A stretch of DNA of 64,000 nucleotides from positions 34,543,777 through 34,607,776 of the forward strand of contig CAMZMU010000059.1 in the NCBI GenBank assembly GCA_947311845.1, given 5' to 3'. Both the position numbers and the translations under genes were made by a program. A model generated the notes under the pieces. It was not told the origin of the DNA, ran no database searches, and worked only from the letters and a program-made list of their open reading frames with translations. The DNA comes from Poa pratensis (Eukaryota; Streptophyta; Magnoliopsida; Poales; Poaceae). Of this stretch, positions 46,809-55,640 are shown in pieces (position 1 is the first letter of the stretch; the number at the start of each line of letters is the position of its first letter).

Positions 46809-47506
46809 TTAGCCCTCGTCTTCATCGGAGCTCTTGGAGGCAGCTGCGTCGGAGAGCATCTTCTGGATCCGCTCCATCGTCTCCGCCTCGATGTTCCGCT
46901 CCTCGCAGTCCTTCTTGTACTTTTCGAAGAACTCCTTGTTCTCCTTCTCAAGCTCCTTCCACACTGTCAATGCATGAGATCAAGTTGATGCTCCCATATC
47001 TATCTTTATATATATTCACATGAAATGACATACATAAGCAGTACCCTAGCTAGCTTTGAATCTATAATCTAAGAGCTAGCATATATCAGCATATGTAGGA
47101 TCGTGCATGACATATTCAATTAACAAATTTGCAAAGAATGAATTCAGTATGAGCTGAAGCTAGCTACATCATGCAGATCTAAGCCAGCATACATATATGT
47201 GCTTCATGCAGTAGGTAGCTAATTCAAGCTAGGCATATATGATATATACCCGTGGAAGTGACGACAGGGTTGATGCGGGCATGCTTCTCTAGGGCCTCCA
47301 TGCACTCCTCCTTGTTCAGGTTGAAGCAAATGCACTTCTCTATCAGGTGGTGCACCTGAAATCATTTAACGGCAGCACAAGCATTTTTAATCAAAATCCA
47401 TCGATCATTTCTAGGGCGTACTAGCTAGCAAGCTTATTACATCAAAACTGAAATACTAGAAACATACCATTCTGATGTAGGAAGCTGAGGATGAGGAGTC
47501 GCCCAT
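46809..47506 (-). CDS. Plant-specific TIGR01589-type small protein, three exons
   Basis: Exons on the minus strand are 47506-47468, 47355-47250 and 46963-46809, all with GT-AG introns, giving 99 residues. The protein starts MGDSSSSASYIRMVHHLIEK, continues CICFNLNKEECMEALEKHA and INPVVTSTVWKELEKENKEF, and ends in an acidic tail (SSDEDEG). This matches the short, uncharacterised plant domain TIGR01589 (A_thal_3526 type), in which the conserved YIR(M)V...IEKC...KEECMEAL block comes first. The Glu/Lys-rich C-terminal half (about residues 49-85) is likely helical. No molecular function is established. The frame is intact, and the two small introns are why a simple ORF scan misses it. Confidence 0.85.
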
Positions 47507-47889
47507 GGTTGAAATGGGCCGTGAAGAAGAAGATAGCCGAGGATGAGGAGTCGCTTTGTGCGCAACGAAGGCAGGCGATGGGATAGAAATAGTGGAGGCG
47601 GGGAGGGGGACGTGGAAGGGTTGGCACGTGGGCGCCGCCACCCGATTGGCGGAGAGGTGGACGGGCAGATTTTTCCGGGCCCGCGCCTCGCTCTCGCCTG
47701 CTTTTCTGTGGCTGCAGAATGTGGGCGAATGGCGATCCAAGCGGCTCGGGCGGCTATACTCTATAGCTCGACTGCCTAGCGGTTTCACCGTTTTCTTTCT
47801 GGCGTCTTGCTGCCCATGATCCTTCTTTACCTGACATCGAGTGCCCTGCACTTGTGCGGTAAGTGGACAGGGTAGAAACGACCATGAGG

Positions 47890-48167
47890 CCTCCTTTGAT
47901 TCTCAGGGTAGGAATAGTAAGGGAATAGGTATTGTGTAGGATTGACTTGCCATGTCCGGTGGAATCCTATAGGAATAGGAACTCTCAAAGGATTTTTTAC
48001 ATGAGGTCCAAGCTCATGTTAGATTTCCTATGAAAATGCACTACAAAATTCCTACAGGAATAGTTCCTACAGGATACAATCCTATGAATCAAACACATCC
48101 AAAAGGGAAAAGTTCACAGGATCCAAATCCTTCAAAATTCCTTAGGGAATCCTGTGAATCAAAGGAG
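47890..48167. mobile_element. MITE with CTCCTTTGATTC ends (278 bp)
   Basis: The left end CCTCCTTTGATTC is inverted at the right end as GAATCAAAGGAG. The interior has repeated AGGAATAG/CCTATAGGAAT-type motifs and no coding. It is like the common grass Tourist/Harbinger-like MITEs with this terminus, but the superfamily is uncertain because I cannot fix the target duplication. Confidence 0.65.
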
Positions 48168-48359
48168 TTCACAGGAGTGTGTGTCTCTTTCTTCCTTTGT
48201 TCCCCTCAAAATCGTGTGAATTTCAGGTTTGGGCCACAAGGACCGATGTGTGTTTTATCGTTTCTAACACTCTGGCAAGCCCTACACATATTTACAAGGG
48301 AGAAGGAGGCCATTTTGAAAAGATGTGGTCATGCCCCTTCTGTTCCAAATTATAATATA

Positions 48360-48619
48360 CTCCCTAGCTCCGTCCCAAAATATAAGGGGCACTTGATTTT
48401 CGTTGTTCAACGAGTTACAACTTTGACTATGATTTGTACTAATATTATGTACAAGAAATTAGTATAAAGATATATGGAATGAAAGAATTCGCAAGATAAA
48501 TCCAACAATATCATCTATACATTCTCAACCCATATAATTAAGTATATGTTAGTGATAAAAGTCGCGCATCAAAGACCAACACAAAAAATAGCGTGACTTA
48601 TATTTTTGGACGGGGGAAG
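48360..48619. mobile_element. Stowaway-type MITE (260 bp)
   Basis: The left end CTCCCTAGCTCCGTCCCAAA and the right end TTTTTGGACGGGGGAAG are inverted with a small indel. TA flanks it at 48358-48359 and 48620-48621. Confidence 0.8.
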
Positions 48620-48806
48620 TATAATTTTGCATGACCAATCTAATTGTGCAATTATATATTACGTATTTAAATTAAGTAAATTATTGTAGATAAATAAGTT
48701 TTCATTGCACACTTTTGAGAACACCATCATCCATTTTAGAACAAATATATATAGTACTCATTAGGTGCATATACCTAAGTTTGATCAAAATATTGGAGGG
48801 AAGCCT

Positions 48807-49146
48807 TTCGGCTCCCGAGCTCACCTGCTTCTGGTTGATTAAAAAAATCGACAAAAATAGTAAAACATTTCGAAAACAATCTGAAAATAAGTGATGAACA
48901 TATACAAGTTTTCTATATGTGTGCCAAGTTTTGTGATAAAATGACATTCGTAGAGCTCCGTGTAAAAAATAGTGATAAAAAAAGTTTTCTATATGTGTGC
49001 ACTACGAATGTCATTTAAGCACGAAACTTGGAACAGATGTAGAAAAGTTGTATATGCTACTCATCGATTTTATTTAGAATTGTTTGATTTTTTTTACTAT
49101 TTTTCTGATTTTTTTCCAGCGAGGAGCAAGTCAGCTCGGGAGCCAA
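48807..49146. mobile_element. Inverted-repeat MITE with GGCTCCCGAGCT ends
   Basis: CGGCTCCCGAGCTCACCTGCT at the left (from 48807) is inverted at the right as AGCAAGTCAGCTCGGGAGCC. Inner stretches (GACATTCGTAG / CTACGAATGTC) also pair. No coding content, and the family was not identified. Confidence 0.7.
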
Positions 49147-51083
49147 TTTGAATTTCCGAATTGATCTTATATATACACCTAGTGCTTTTTGTGTAATTAC
49201 CGGGACCACCTCTTTCCTAGCAACCCACACGAGCTCCAAAATTTCATCACGAAATTAAGAAAACATTGTCTGAACACCATATACCACAAACACACCTCTA
49301 CTAAATTGGGGCAGAACCAATGAGCCAGCAAGATAATATAAGTATCAACAATAGACACACCGTATGCCAAAGCACACAAATACAACAAAACATGAAGGCA
49401 TCAAAGCCCCCAAGCCACACATGCACACCACAAGACATGGACCTCAACGCCAACACTTAGGAAACAACACAACACATGCGACCACCACATACAAAGCTAG
49501 ATGCGGCATCGGCCCCTCCCACAAGTAGAAGCAAAGACACTGGCTACCACCTGAAACACTAGACACACGCCATAGAAAAGCATACCAGAAAGGAAAACCT
49601 GCCCTGCACCGCCTAAGGAATTCATTATCGCATTAAGATGACCCCACACCTTCTATTGAGCAAGCCAGATTCAGTGTAACCTAGTAATTTTGAAAAAAAC
49701 ACAAAACTCTCGTGGGAAGTGCACAAAGAAGAACCCAGTACCGCGCCTAGAAAACACATTTGCCACGCTACAACGATGCACTGAAACCAGTAAATGAAGA
49801 GTGAAACAATGCATGATCTTTATGAGAGGAGTGGACCTAGCTAGGTCACTCAAAATTTGTCAAAGATGGGTGTTTGATTCTTTTTTAGCAAGTCTGAATT
49901 CTCGAGAGAGAGAAATCTTTTAAGTATGAAAAAAATTCTATAATAATTAGTGATTAGATCTTAATTATTGATTGTTCTAGGCAATACTCCACTGTACCAT
50001 TTTCGAGCATTTACTATCGCATAGAGATCTTTGCACGCACGGTTGCACACACCACAACAAATACCACAGATACCGAAGCCACAGAAGAACCGAACTAGCA
50101 AATGTCCTGGAGCATACCAAAACTATCTCCCGCATGTTGATAACATGGCCCACTGCTCAGTGACCAAAGATCAAGTCCTATAAGATCGCGTGGTGGCCCA
50201 CCTAACCAAAATGTAGCCAACCGCTGCGCAGGAACAGATCCGGGATCTATGGAGGTCCCAGTGTAACCAAGAAGAAGAAAAATGAATAGGTTTCAAAAAA
50301 AAAAAGAGTACCCGAAATTAAAGAAAAAAATGCGACTAAGAAGGATGATGGATCAATGATTTTTTGAAGGATGTAGTACTACGAGAAGTCTGCAATAACG
50401 TACGCGTGGATATGCAGTGGCATGCATGCATGTCCTCGTCTATCGATCGGGGTCGTGTTAATTGCACCAGATACAAAAGCTTTAAATGCACCGAGGTTGA
50501 CCATAAACGTTGTGTGGATAACGTCCAGAAATGATCTTGTTAAAAGGAGTAACGACCAACGGACCAAGGATGCATCATGCATGCATATGAGTGGCCGTAA
50601 CGGGAAGAATCTCTCGGCGCTATTTTTGATAGAGGTGATTGTGCGTATGCACCGCATGCGAGCACGGAAGCTCGAACTCGGGCAAGCTTTATTTGTGCGA
50701 AGTTTGAGCCAATTGGGGATATGCAGTCATGTGTGATCTTTCGATCGGTCTAGGTTCCACGGAGGAATAGGCAAAACCGAGAGAGGCTGAGAACGAAGAG
50801 TATCCTATTCCTGCCTTCACCAAAGAGGCTAGGCCGGATAGGGTGATCCACACTTTCATCTGGACCCGAAAGAGCGTAGCCGCTCACGCGTGACATGGCG
50901 CAAATTGATTGGCCTCCTAAATTGCATGCGGGGAGGGCAGCCAAATAATTGGCCTGTGACATGCAGGAACAATGCAGCACGTACTACGGTCGTACCGTAC
51001 GTATGTACTGACCAATGCTAGAAAGACGCGGGCACCTTAATTGGCCGGTTCTACAAATATTCGATTCACACTTAATTCGTATA
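49147..51083. other. Intergenic DNA, no gene recognised
   Basis: A minus-strand-biased AC-rich stretch lies at 49200-49640. A short poly(A)-like run at 50297-50307 could be the end of an old retroposon. Open frames here lack domains and are treated as chance. Confidence 0.5.
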
Positions 51084-51292
51084 CTACCTCCATTCTAAAG
51101 TATAAGATGTACATATAGATTCACTCATTTTAGTCGGCATTCTAATTAGTTGGCACAGTTTTGCCTAGGTATAGATGTATCTACATACTAAAACATGTCT
51201 AAATATACACAAATCTAAGTCAACAAATTTCGAACGGAGAGAGATGTTTATATTAAATATCTAAAACATTTTATAATTTGCAATTGAGGGAG
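51084..51292. mobile_element. Degraded Stowaway-like MITE
   Basis: It begins CTACCTCCATTCTAAAGTAT and ends CAATTGAGGGAG, bracketed by TA (51082-51083, 51293-51294). The ends are only partly complementary. An internal GAACGGAGAGAG near 51233 suggests two overlapping or rearranged copies. Confidence 0.55.
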
Positions 51293-51320
51293 TATATGGC
51301 TCGACCAGGGATCGATCGAT

Positions 51321-51401
51321 TAACCCTAACCATGATATGGCTGCAATAAAATAACCTTAACCTTGATATGGCTACAAAACTATAACCTTAACCACGATAT
51401 G
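51321..51401. repeat. Tandem repeat, 31-bp period, about 2.6 units
   Basis: TAACC(C/T)TAACC(A/T)TGATATGGCT-like units start at 51321, 51352 and 51383. The TAACCCTAACC in the first unit resembles telomere repeat only by coincidence. Confidence 0.85.
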
Positions 51402-51601
51402 TACTCGTGGTAAGAGCGGGATCGAGGGGAATGAATGGACTTTTCACCTACTTGAGACGATGCATGCATGCGCCGTACGACGTCAAATTCTCGACCGATC
51501 TCAAATTCTCGTCATCTATCCGATCCTATCCGTGGTATCCATCTCAGAGCTGTGGATCACAGGTAGCCGATCGATCGTCGAAGGTGCAGTGCGCGTAGCT
51601 C

Positions 51602-52021
51602 CTAGGGAGATCGATCGGCGTGCGCGGCGGCAACCAGACAAGAACCTGAAGACACGCCAGAGTCCGGCCAAGGCCTAGTAGGCCTGTAAGTGGTCACGGG
51701 TTGCCCACGGTGCCGCCAGCCCGCCCCACTTATTTTACTTAAGTGGACACCCACGGGCAGGGGAAGAAAAAACATGGACGCCCGTGGCCCGTCCGCTATC
51801 GCCGCCACGCCGCCGCGAGGCTCCAATATTCTTGTGAGGATGGCATTGCCGATGCCGCCGCCGGCGACGTGGACGGCCCAGTCGACGAACGCGGTCAGCG
51901 CGGCGCAGAGATCCCACGCTGAGGCCCCAGCTCCCTCGCCATGGCCTGCAGCCGGTCCACCTCCGACGCCGCTCAAAAAGTCTCGCGTCGCCCCTCGGAG
52001 CGTCAACGGACGGAGATTCAT
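51602..52021 (-). other. Possible small coding region, 139 codons, unrecognised
   Basis: A GC-rich minus-strand frame contains a segment (FVDWAVHVAGGGIGNAILTR) with an amphipathic look. An overlapping plus-strand frame of similar length is equally open, which is expected in GC-rich DNA. I cannot name a family, and this may be a gene remnant or chance. Confidence 0.25.
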
Positions 52022-52849
52022 GAGTGCGTCTACCTAGGCCTGGCCTAGGTACATTGCTTTGCTAATGCTAGCGTGCAGCGGTGACGTCTGACGTCCCGGC
52101 CATATGTCGGAGGCAAGATATTTCACCCGGTGGCATAGCAGCAGCCTAGCCCAGCAGCACGCGCGCGTGCCGGGTTCAATTCTCTGCTATATAATACAGA
52201 GAGTTAAATACTGTAACAATCCCTATATTTGTCCAGCTGGCTCGATTTAGTCCTCCTACTTGGAATTTGTAGAATTTTACCCGTGTACTCGTTAATTGGA
52301 CTCGATTTAGTCTAAAAACGTGTTTGCCGTCTAACCTGATCTGTCGCGGACGACACGTCGGCTGTAATTTGCACGAACACCCTCCCGTATCTATAACATT
52401 ATTTTCCGCTGCCAGCATTTTTCACGTACCCCCTCGCCATCTCATCCATTAGGCAGCACTCCACGGTGTTCCAGTTCAGACAGTTGTGTTCTTAGAGGGA
52501 AAAAGGAGGGCAGGCGACGGAGGCGGCGATCACTGGACCGAAACGTTAGACGGCTGTTCGTGGAGGGGATACGGCATCGAGGCGACACCGGCGGCCGCGT
52601 TGATCGCGGCGGCGACGACCCCAATCTGCCGCCATGAAGGGGAACCACCGCCATGTTTCGGTACGGCTGACCATCACCTCGAACAATCCGCTGGCCTTTT
52701 TTTGCAAAGATTTTTTCTTTAGGATCGTTTTTATAGAGTAGTAATCATATCTGCGTGCTTATTCTGTTGACCCATGATCTCATTGTGCAAAAAGTTAGGG
52801 TTTTTGGTCACCGAATAATCATGTGTTTTCTGGATATTTGCTTTAGGTG

Positions 52850-53085
52850 GAAACAAAGATCTGTTCACTATGATGCTTTTCCATGGTGGATTTTTTGTTG
52901 GGAACGAAAATAACCAAGGCTATGTGGATGGAAAAGCTGCTTGGTTCGATTTCTGTGATATCAATTGGTTGTCTGTTGCTGTGGTTAATGACATTGTTGA
53001 AGAGTTGGGTTATGAAGGTGGTGGCAGGGTTAAGTTGTATTGGTGTTTGTCTGGTCTTCAGTTCTTCCAACTTTTCTTTGTTCTT
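52850..53085 (+). pseudogene. MULE transposase N-terminal PB1-like fragment
   Basis: From about 52850 the plus strand reads LFTMMLFHGGFFVGNENNQG, then YVDGKAAWFDFCDINWLS and KLYWCLSG. This is the PB1-like domain at the N-terminus of many grass MuDR-type transposases (pattern HHGG.F......YV.G.....D...W....... VKLYW). An acceptor-like TTTAG precedes it. The zinc-finger and DDE transposase domains are absent. The same open frame continues to 53535, but that part lies antisense to a better-supported gene and is not counted. Confidence 0.6.
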
Positions 53086-53476
53086 CAGACTTGGGTCTTG
53101 ACTGCTGGATGTGCAAATCCTCAGGCAAATGAGCCAAAACTCCACTATCCACCAGGAATTCTTCATACTCATCGGCCCACCTCCAGAAATTACACCCACC
53201 AGGCTACATTACGAAGGAAAAGAAATTCAGCTAAAAATGGAGAAACAAAGGAAACCAGGATAAAATTCGATGCAAATCAAATTGAGTTCATTGGAACTTA
53301 CCTTGTGATTAGGACACTTGTAGAAATCCCAGTTCTTATTGCCATGGATGTCAGTCTAGGAGGTCAACTTCTTCACATACCGAACTTTGCATCGATCGCA
53401 CTTGACGATGGGCAGGAACCTCGTGGGAATCCTTCTTCGTCCCAGAGCTCGAACCACGGGAGAAGCCACTCGCCAT
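53030..53476 (-). pseudogene. GRF-type zinc-finger gene fragment inside the MULE
   Basis: On the minus strand an ATG at 53476 begins MASGFSRGSSSGTKK. After a one-base frame change it reads LPIVKCDRCKVRYVKKLTS, a TAG, then NKNWDFYKCPNHK up to a GTAAGT donor after 53302. A second exon from 53203 reads PGGCNFWRWADEYEEFLV and is open to 53030. CxxC...YxC..H...CxFWxW is the GRF-type zinc-finger pattern of small grass proteins. The frameshift and stop make it a pseudogene. It is convergent with the PB1-like fragment, and their 3' ends overlap. Confidence 0.6.
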
Positions 53477-53867
53477 TCTTTAGCTCAAACAATGGGATTC
53501 AGTCGCGACAGAGGATATTCGGGCAGATGAACTAGGGTTATAGAAGTGGGGAATTTGGGGATTTAGAAGCAGAGTACAAGATAGGGGTTTTTCGCATATT
53601 TACACTCACGGGAGGCTAACTACCGTAACAGAATCACACAGGAGAGGCTAAATACAAGTTTCCAGGCCGGCTGCTGTACTGCAACTGGGACCCACGTCCA
53701 CGTGCCGTCCGCGTCAGCTCAAATTAGACGGCAAACATGTTTTTGGACTAAATCGAGTCCAATTAACGAGTACACGGATAAAATTCTGCAAATTCCGAGT
53801 AGGAGGACTAAATCGAACCAGCTGGACAAGTACATGGACTGTTACTGCGTTTAACTCTGAAATACAG

Positions 53868-54309
53868 GTAACCGTGGCGGTCGTAAGTCGTCCTTCGTAC
53901 GTCGCTATTTTTGCAATTTACCCCCTCAAAGACTAGAAAGTCAACCCCCAGTCCTAACTCTTAAATAGATCGAATCGTTTTTTCTGTGACACCCCGCTCG
54001 CACGACCTAGCGCCGCCCTTGCCGGCCAGCTCCTTCCCTCTCGCATCGCGTGGAGGCGTGGAGCGGCCACTCCCGCCGCCCCTGCCGACAAGATCCCTTC
54101 GACATCTGTCCGTGCGTCCCTGCGCGCCTACACGGGCCTCGCTGCCCAGCAGCGCCCGGAGAAGAGGCCACAGCGCCAAGCCGCCAAGACATGGACGAAG
54201 CGTGGCCCGCTGCACTTCTGAGATGGAGCAGAACTTGTCTAGGCCTGGAATCCATCACAACCTCAAGAAAACGAACGAGCTCAACCCACTCGAGCTTTCC
54301 TAGCAGGAG
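53868..54309. other. Short intergenic stretch before the copia element
   Basis: GC-rich at 54000-54200 with open frames on both strands but no recognisable domain. AGGAG (54305-54309) is the presumed left target-site copy of the copia element. Confidence 0.5.
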
Positions 54310-54462
54310 TGAAAGAGCATGAATTGCTCTTACTCGTGTTTTGGTGATGTTGACAATACAACATGTGCCTCTAACCCCTTGTTTAAGTGTGATCAGGTTT
54401 ATGCAAACATTGCCATTGATCTCGTATCAAGAAAAGGAAGAAATCGAGTGTTTACTGTCCTT

Positions 54463-54835
54463 GGGCGGTAGTACCGCCCCTTCGGGCGGTAGTACCGCTG
54501 TGCCATCCTGGTTTACAGGGGCGCGGCAGTACCGCTCTCAGTGCCGCTGAAATGGGGTTCGGGCGCCCATGTGCGGCAGTACCAGCGGTACTACGGGCGG
54601 TAGTACCGCTGGCTCATGGTGGTCAGCGTTGGTTTGACCACCACGGCGGCAGTACCGCTCGCAGTACCGCCAAATGGAGCTTCAGATGGCCATGTGCGGT
54701 ACTACCGGCGACTTGGGCGGTAGTACCGCTCAGTAAGTTCCAAATGCACAGTCAGCGTGCAGCTTTGACCACAGCGCAGAAGGCGCCAGCGGTAGTACCG
54801 CCCGGCGCAGCGGTACTACCGCTGGCTCGGGAAAA
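54463..54835. repeat. Array of AGCGGTAsTACCGCT palindromes in the LTR
   Basis: About ten full or partial copies of GGCGGTAGTACCGCT, its complement AGCGGTACTACCGC and variants (GCGGCAGTACCGCT) are spread over 370 bases upstream of the TATA box. Each is a 7-bp inverted repeat around one central base. Confidence 0.9.
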
Positions 54836-54865
54836 AGGGCTCCAACGGCCAGAAATTGGAAGGGC

Positions 54866-54873
54866 TATATAAT
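54866..54873 (+). promoter_or_regulatory. TATA box of the copia LTR promoter
   Basis: TATATAAT lies after the palindrome array and about 720 bases before the LTR end, the expected place for the U3/R border. Confidence 0.6.
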
Positions 54874-55590
54874 GCCCTTCACCTACCTCTTGCTTGGTAG
54901 CTCGCCTCTACAAGAAAAACACCATTGTTGCAAGCTCAAGATTTCTTAGATCTCCCAATCCCTCCACCCAAACTCACTCATACTTGGAGGATTGAAGGAG
55001 AAGGCCCGGATCTACTACTTCACCAAAGCGTTCTTCATTTCCCCTTCATTCACTTGAGGGATTCGAGCCTAGGGTTTCCACTAGGAAAACCTAGGCATCT
55101 TGTTGTTCTCACTTGCTTGTTACTTTTGTGTAGCAGGTGTTGTTGGTGATTGAGAGCCCCCAATCCTTTTGTGGGTTGAGCCTCAAGTTGTTGTAACGAG
55201 CTTTTGTGCTCCGGATTCCGCTTTGGAGGATTCCGATAAAGAAAGGTGGACCGAGCTTTTGTGCGAGGTTCATCGGAGAATAGGGTGAAGCCTTTTGTGG
55301 CATCTTGAGTTTGAAGCTCACACCCCTCCAACGAGACGTACTCCCCTAAAAAGGAGGAACTCGGGAATACATTCTTGTCTCCGCGTGCTTTCCTATCGGT
55401 TAATCCTTTCTAGTTATTTACTACTTGTATCTTATCTTGTTTAGACTTAACTTGTCATATAGGTAAATTCACCATAGTTGCATATCTAGAGAATTTACCT
55501 TTTAGTCAAGCCTTAATCGAAAAAGAATTAAAAATTGGAGTAGCACCTATTCACCCCCCCCCCTCTAGGTGGCCATACGATCCTTTCAAT

Positions 55591-55602
55591 TGGTATCAGA
55601 GC
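55591..55602 (+). other. Primer-binding site, initiator tRNA-Met
   Basis: TGGTATCAGAGC, two bases after the LTR, is the standard copia primer-binding site complementary to initiator tRNA-Met. Confidence 0.92.
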
Positions 55603-55640
55603 CTCGGCTCTTTATTCGGGCTTAACCGCCTAAGAGAAAT

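Larger units (their letters stand above)
52200..53858. mobile_element. Mutator-like element (MULE) deletion derivative
   Basis: Terminal inverted repeats of about 150-170 bp lie at 52200-52370 and 53690-53858. They share, for example, GTCCAGCTGG, CGATTTAGTCCTCCTACT and TCGTTAATTGGACTCGATTT. A 9-bp near-match target duplication flanks it (ATAATACAG at 52191-52199, GAAATACAG at 53859-53867). Long TIRs and 9-bp duplications are the Mutator pattern. The 1.66-kb element has lost the transposase catalytic region but keeps pieces of two convergent genes. Confidence 0.85.
54310..55588 (+). repeat. 5' LTR of the copia element
   Basis: 1279 bp, starting TGAAAGAGC and ending CCTTTCA, so the short terminal inverted repeat is TGAAAG/CTTTCA. 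It contains the palindrome array (54463-54835) and a TATATAAT box at 54866-54873. The start rests on the terminal inverted repeat because the 3' LTR is outside the window. Confidence 0.75.

Noticed and set aside
51321..51335. Interstitial telomere repeat (TAACCCTAACC)
   Set aside because: Only one and a half units match. The string is part of a 31-bp tandem repeat whose other units diverge from telomere sequence.
52870..53535. A single 221-codon plus-strand gene
   Set aside because: Only the first 70 or so codons look like a PB1-like domain. The rest lies antisense to a spliced GRF-type zinc-finger fragment and has no similarity of its own.
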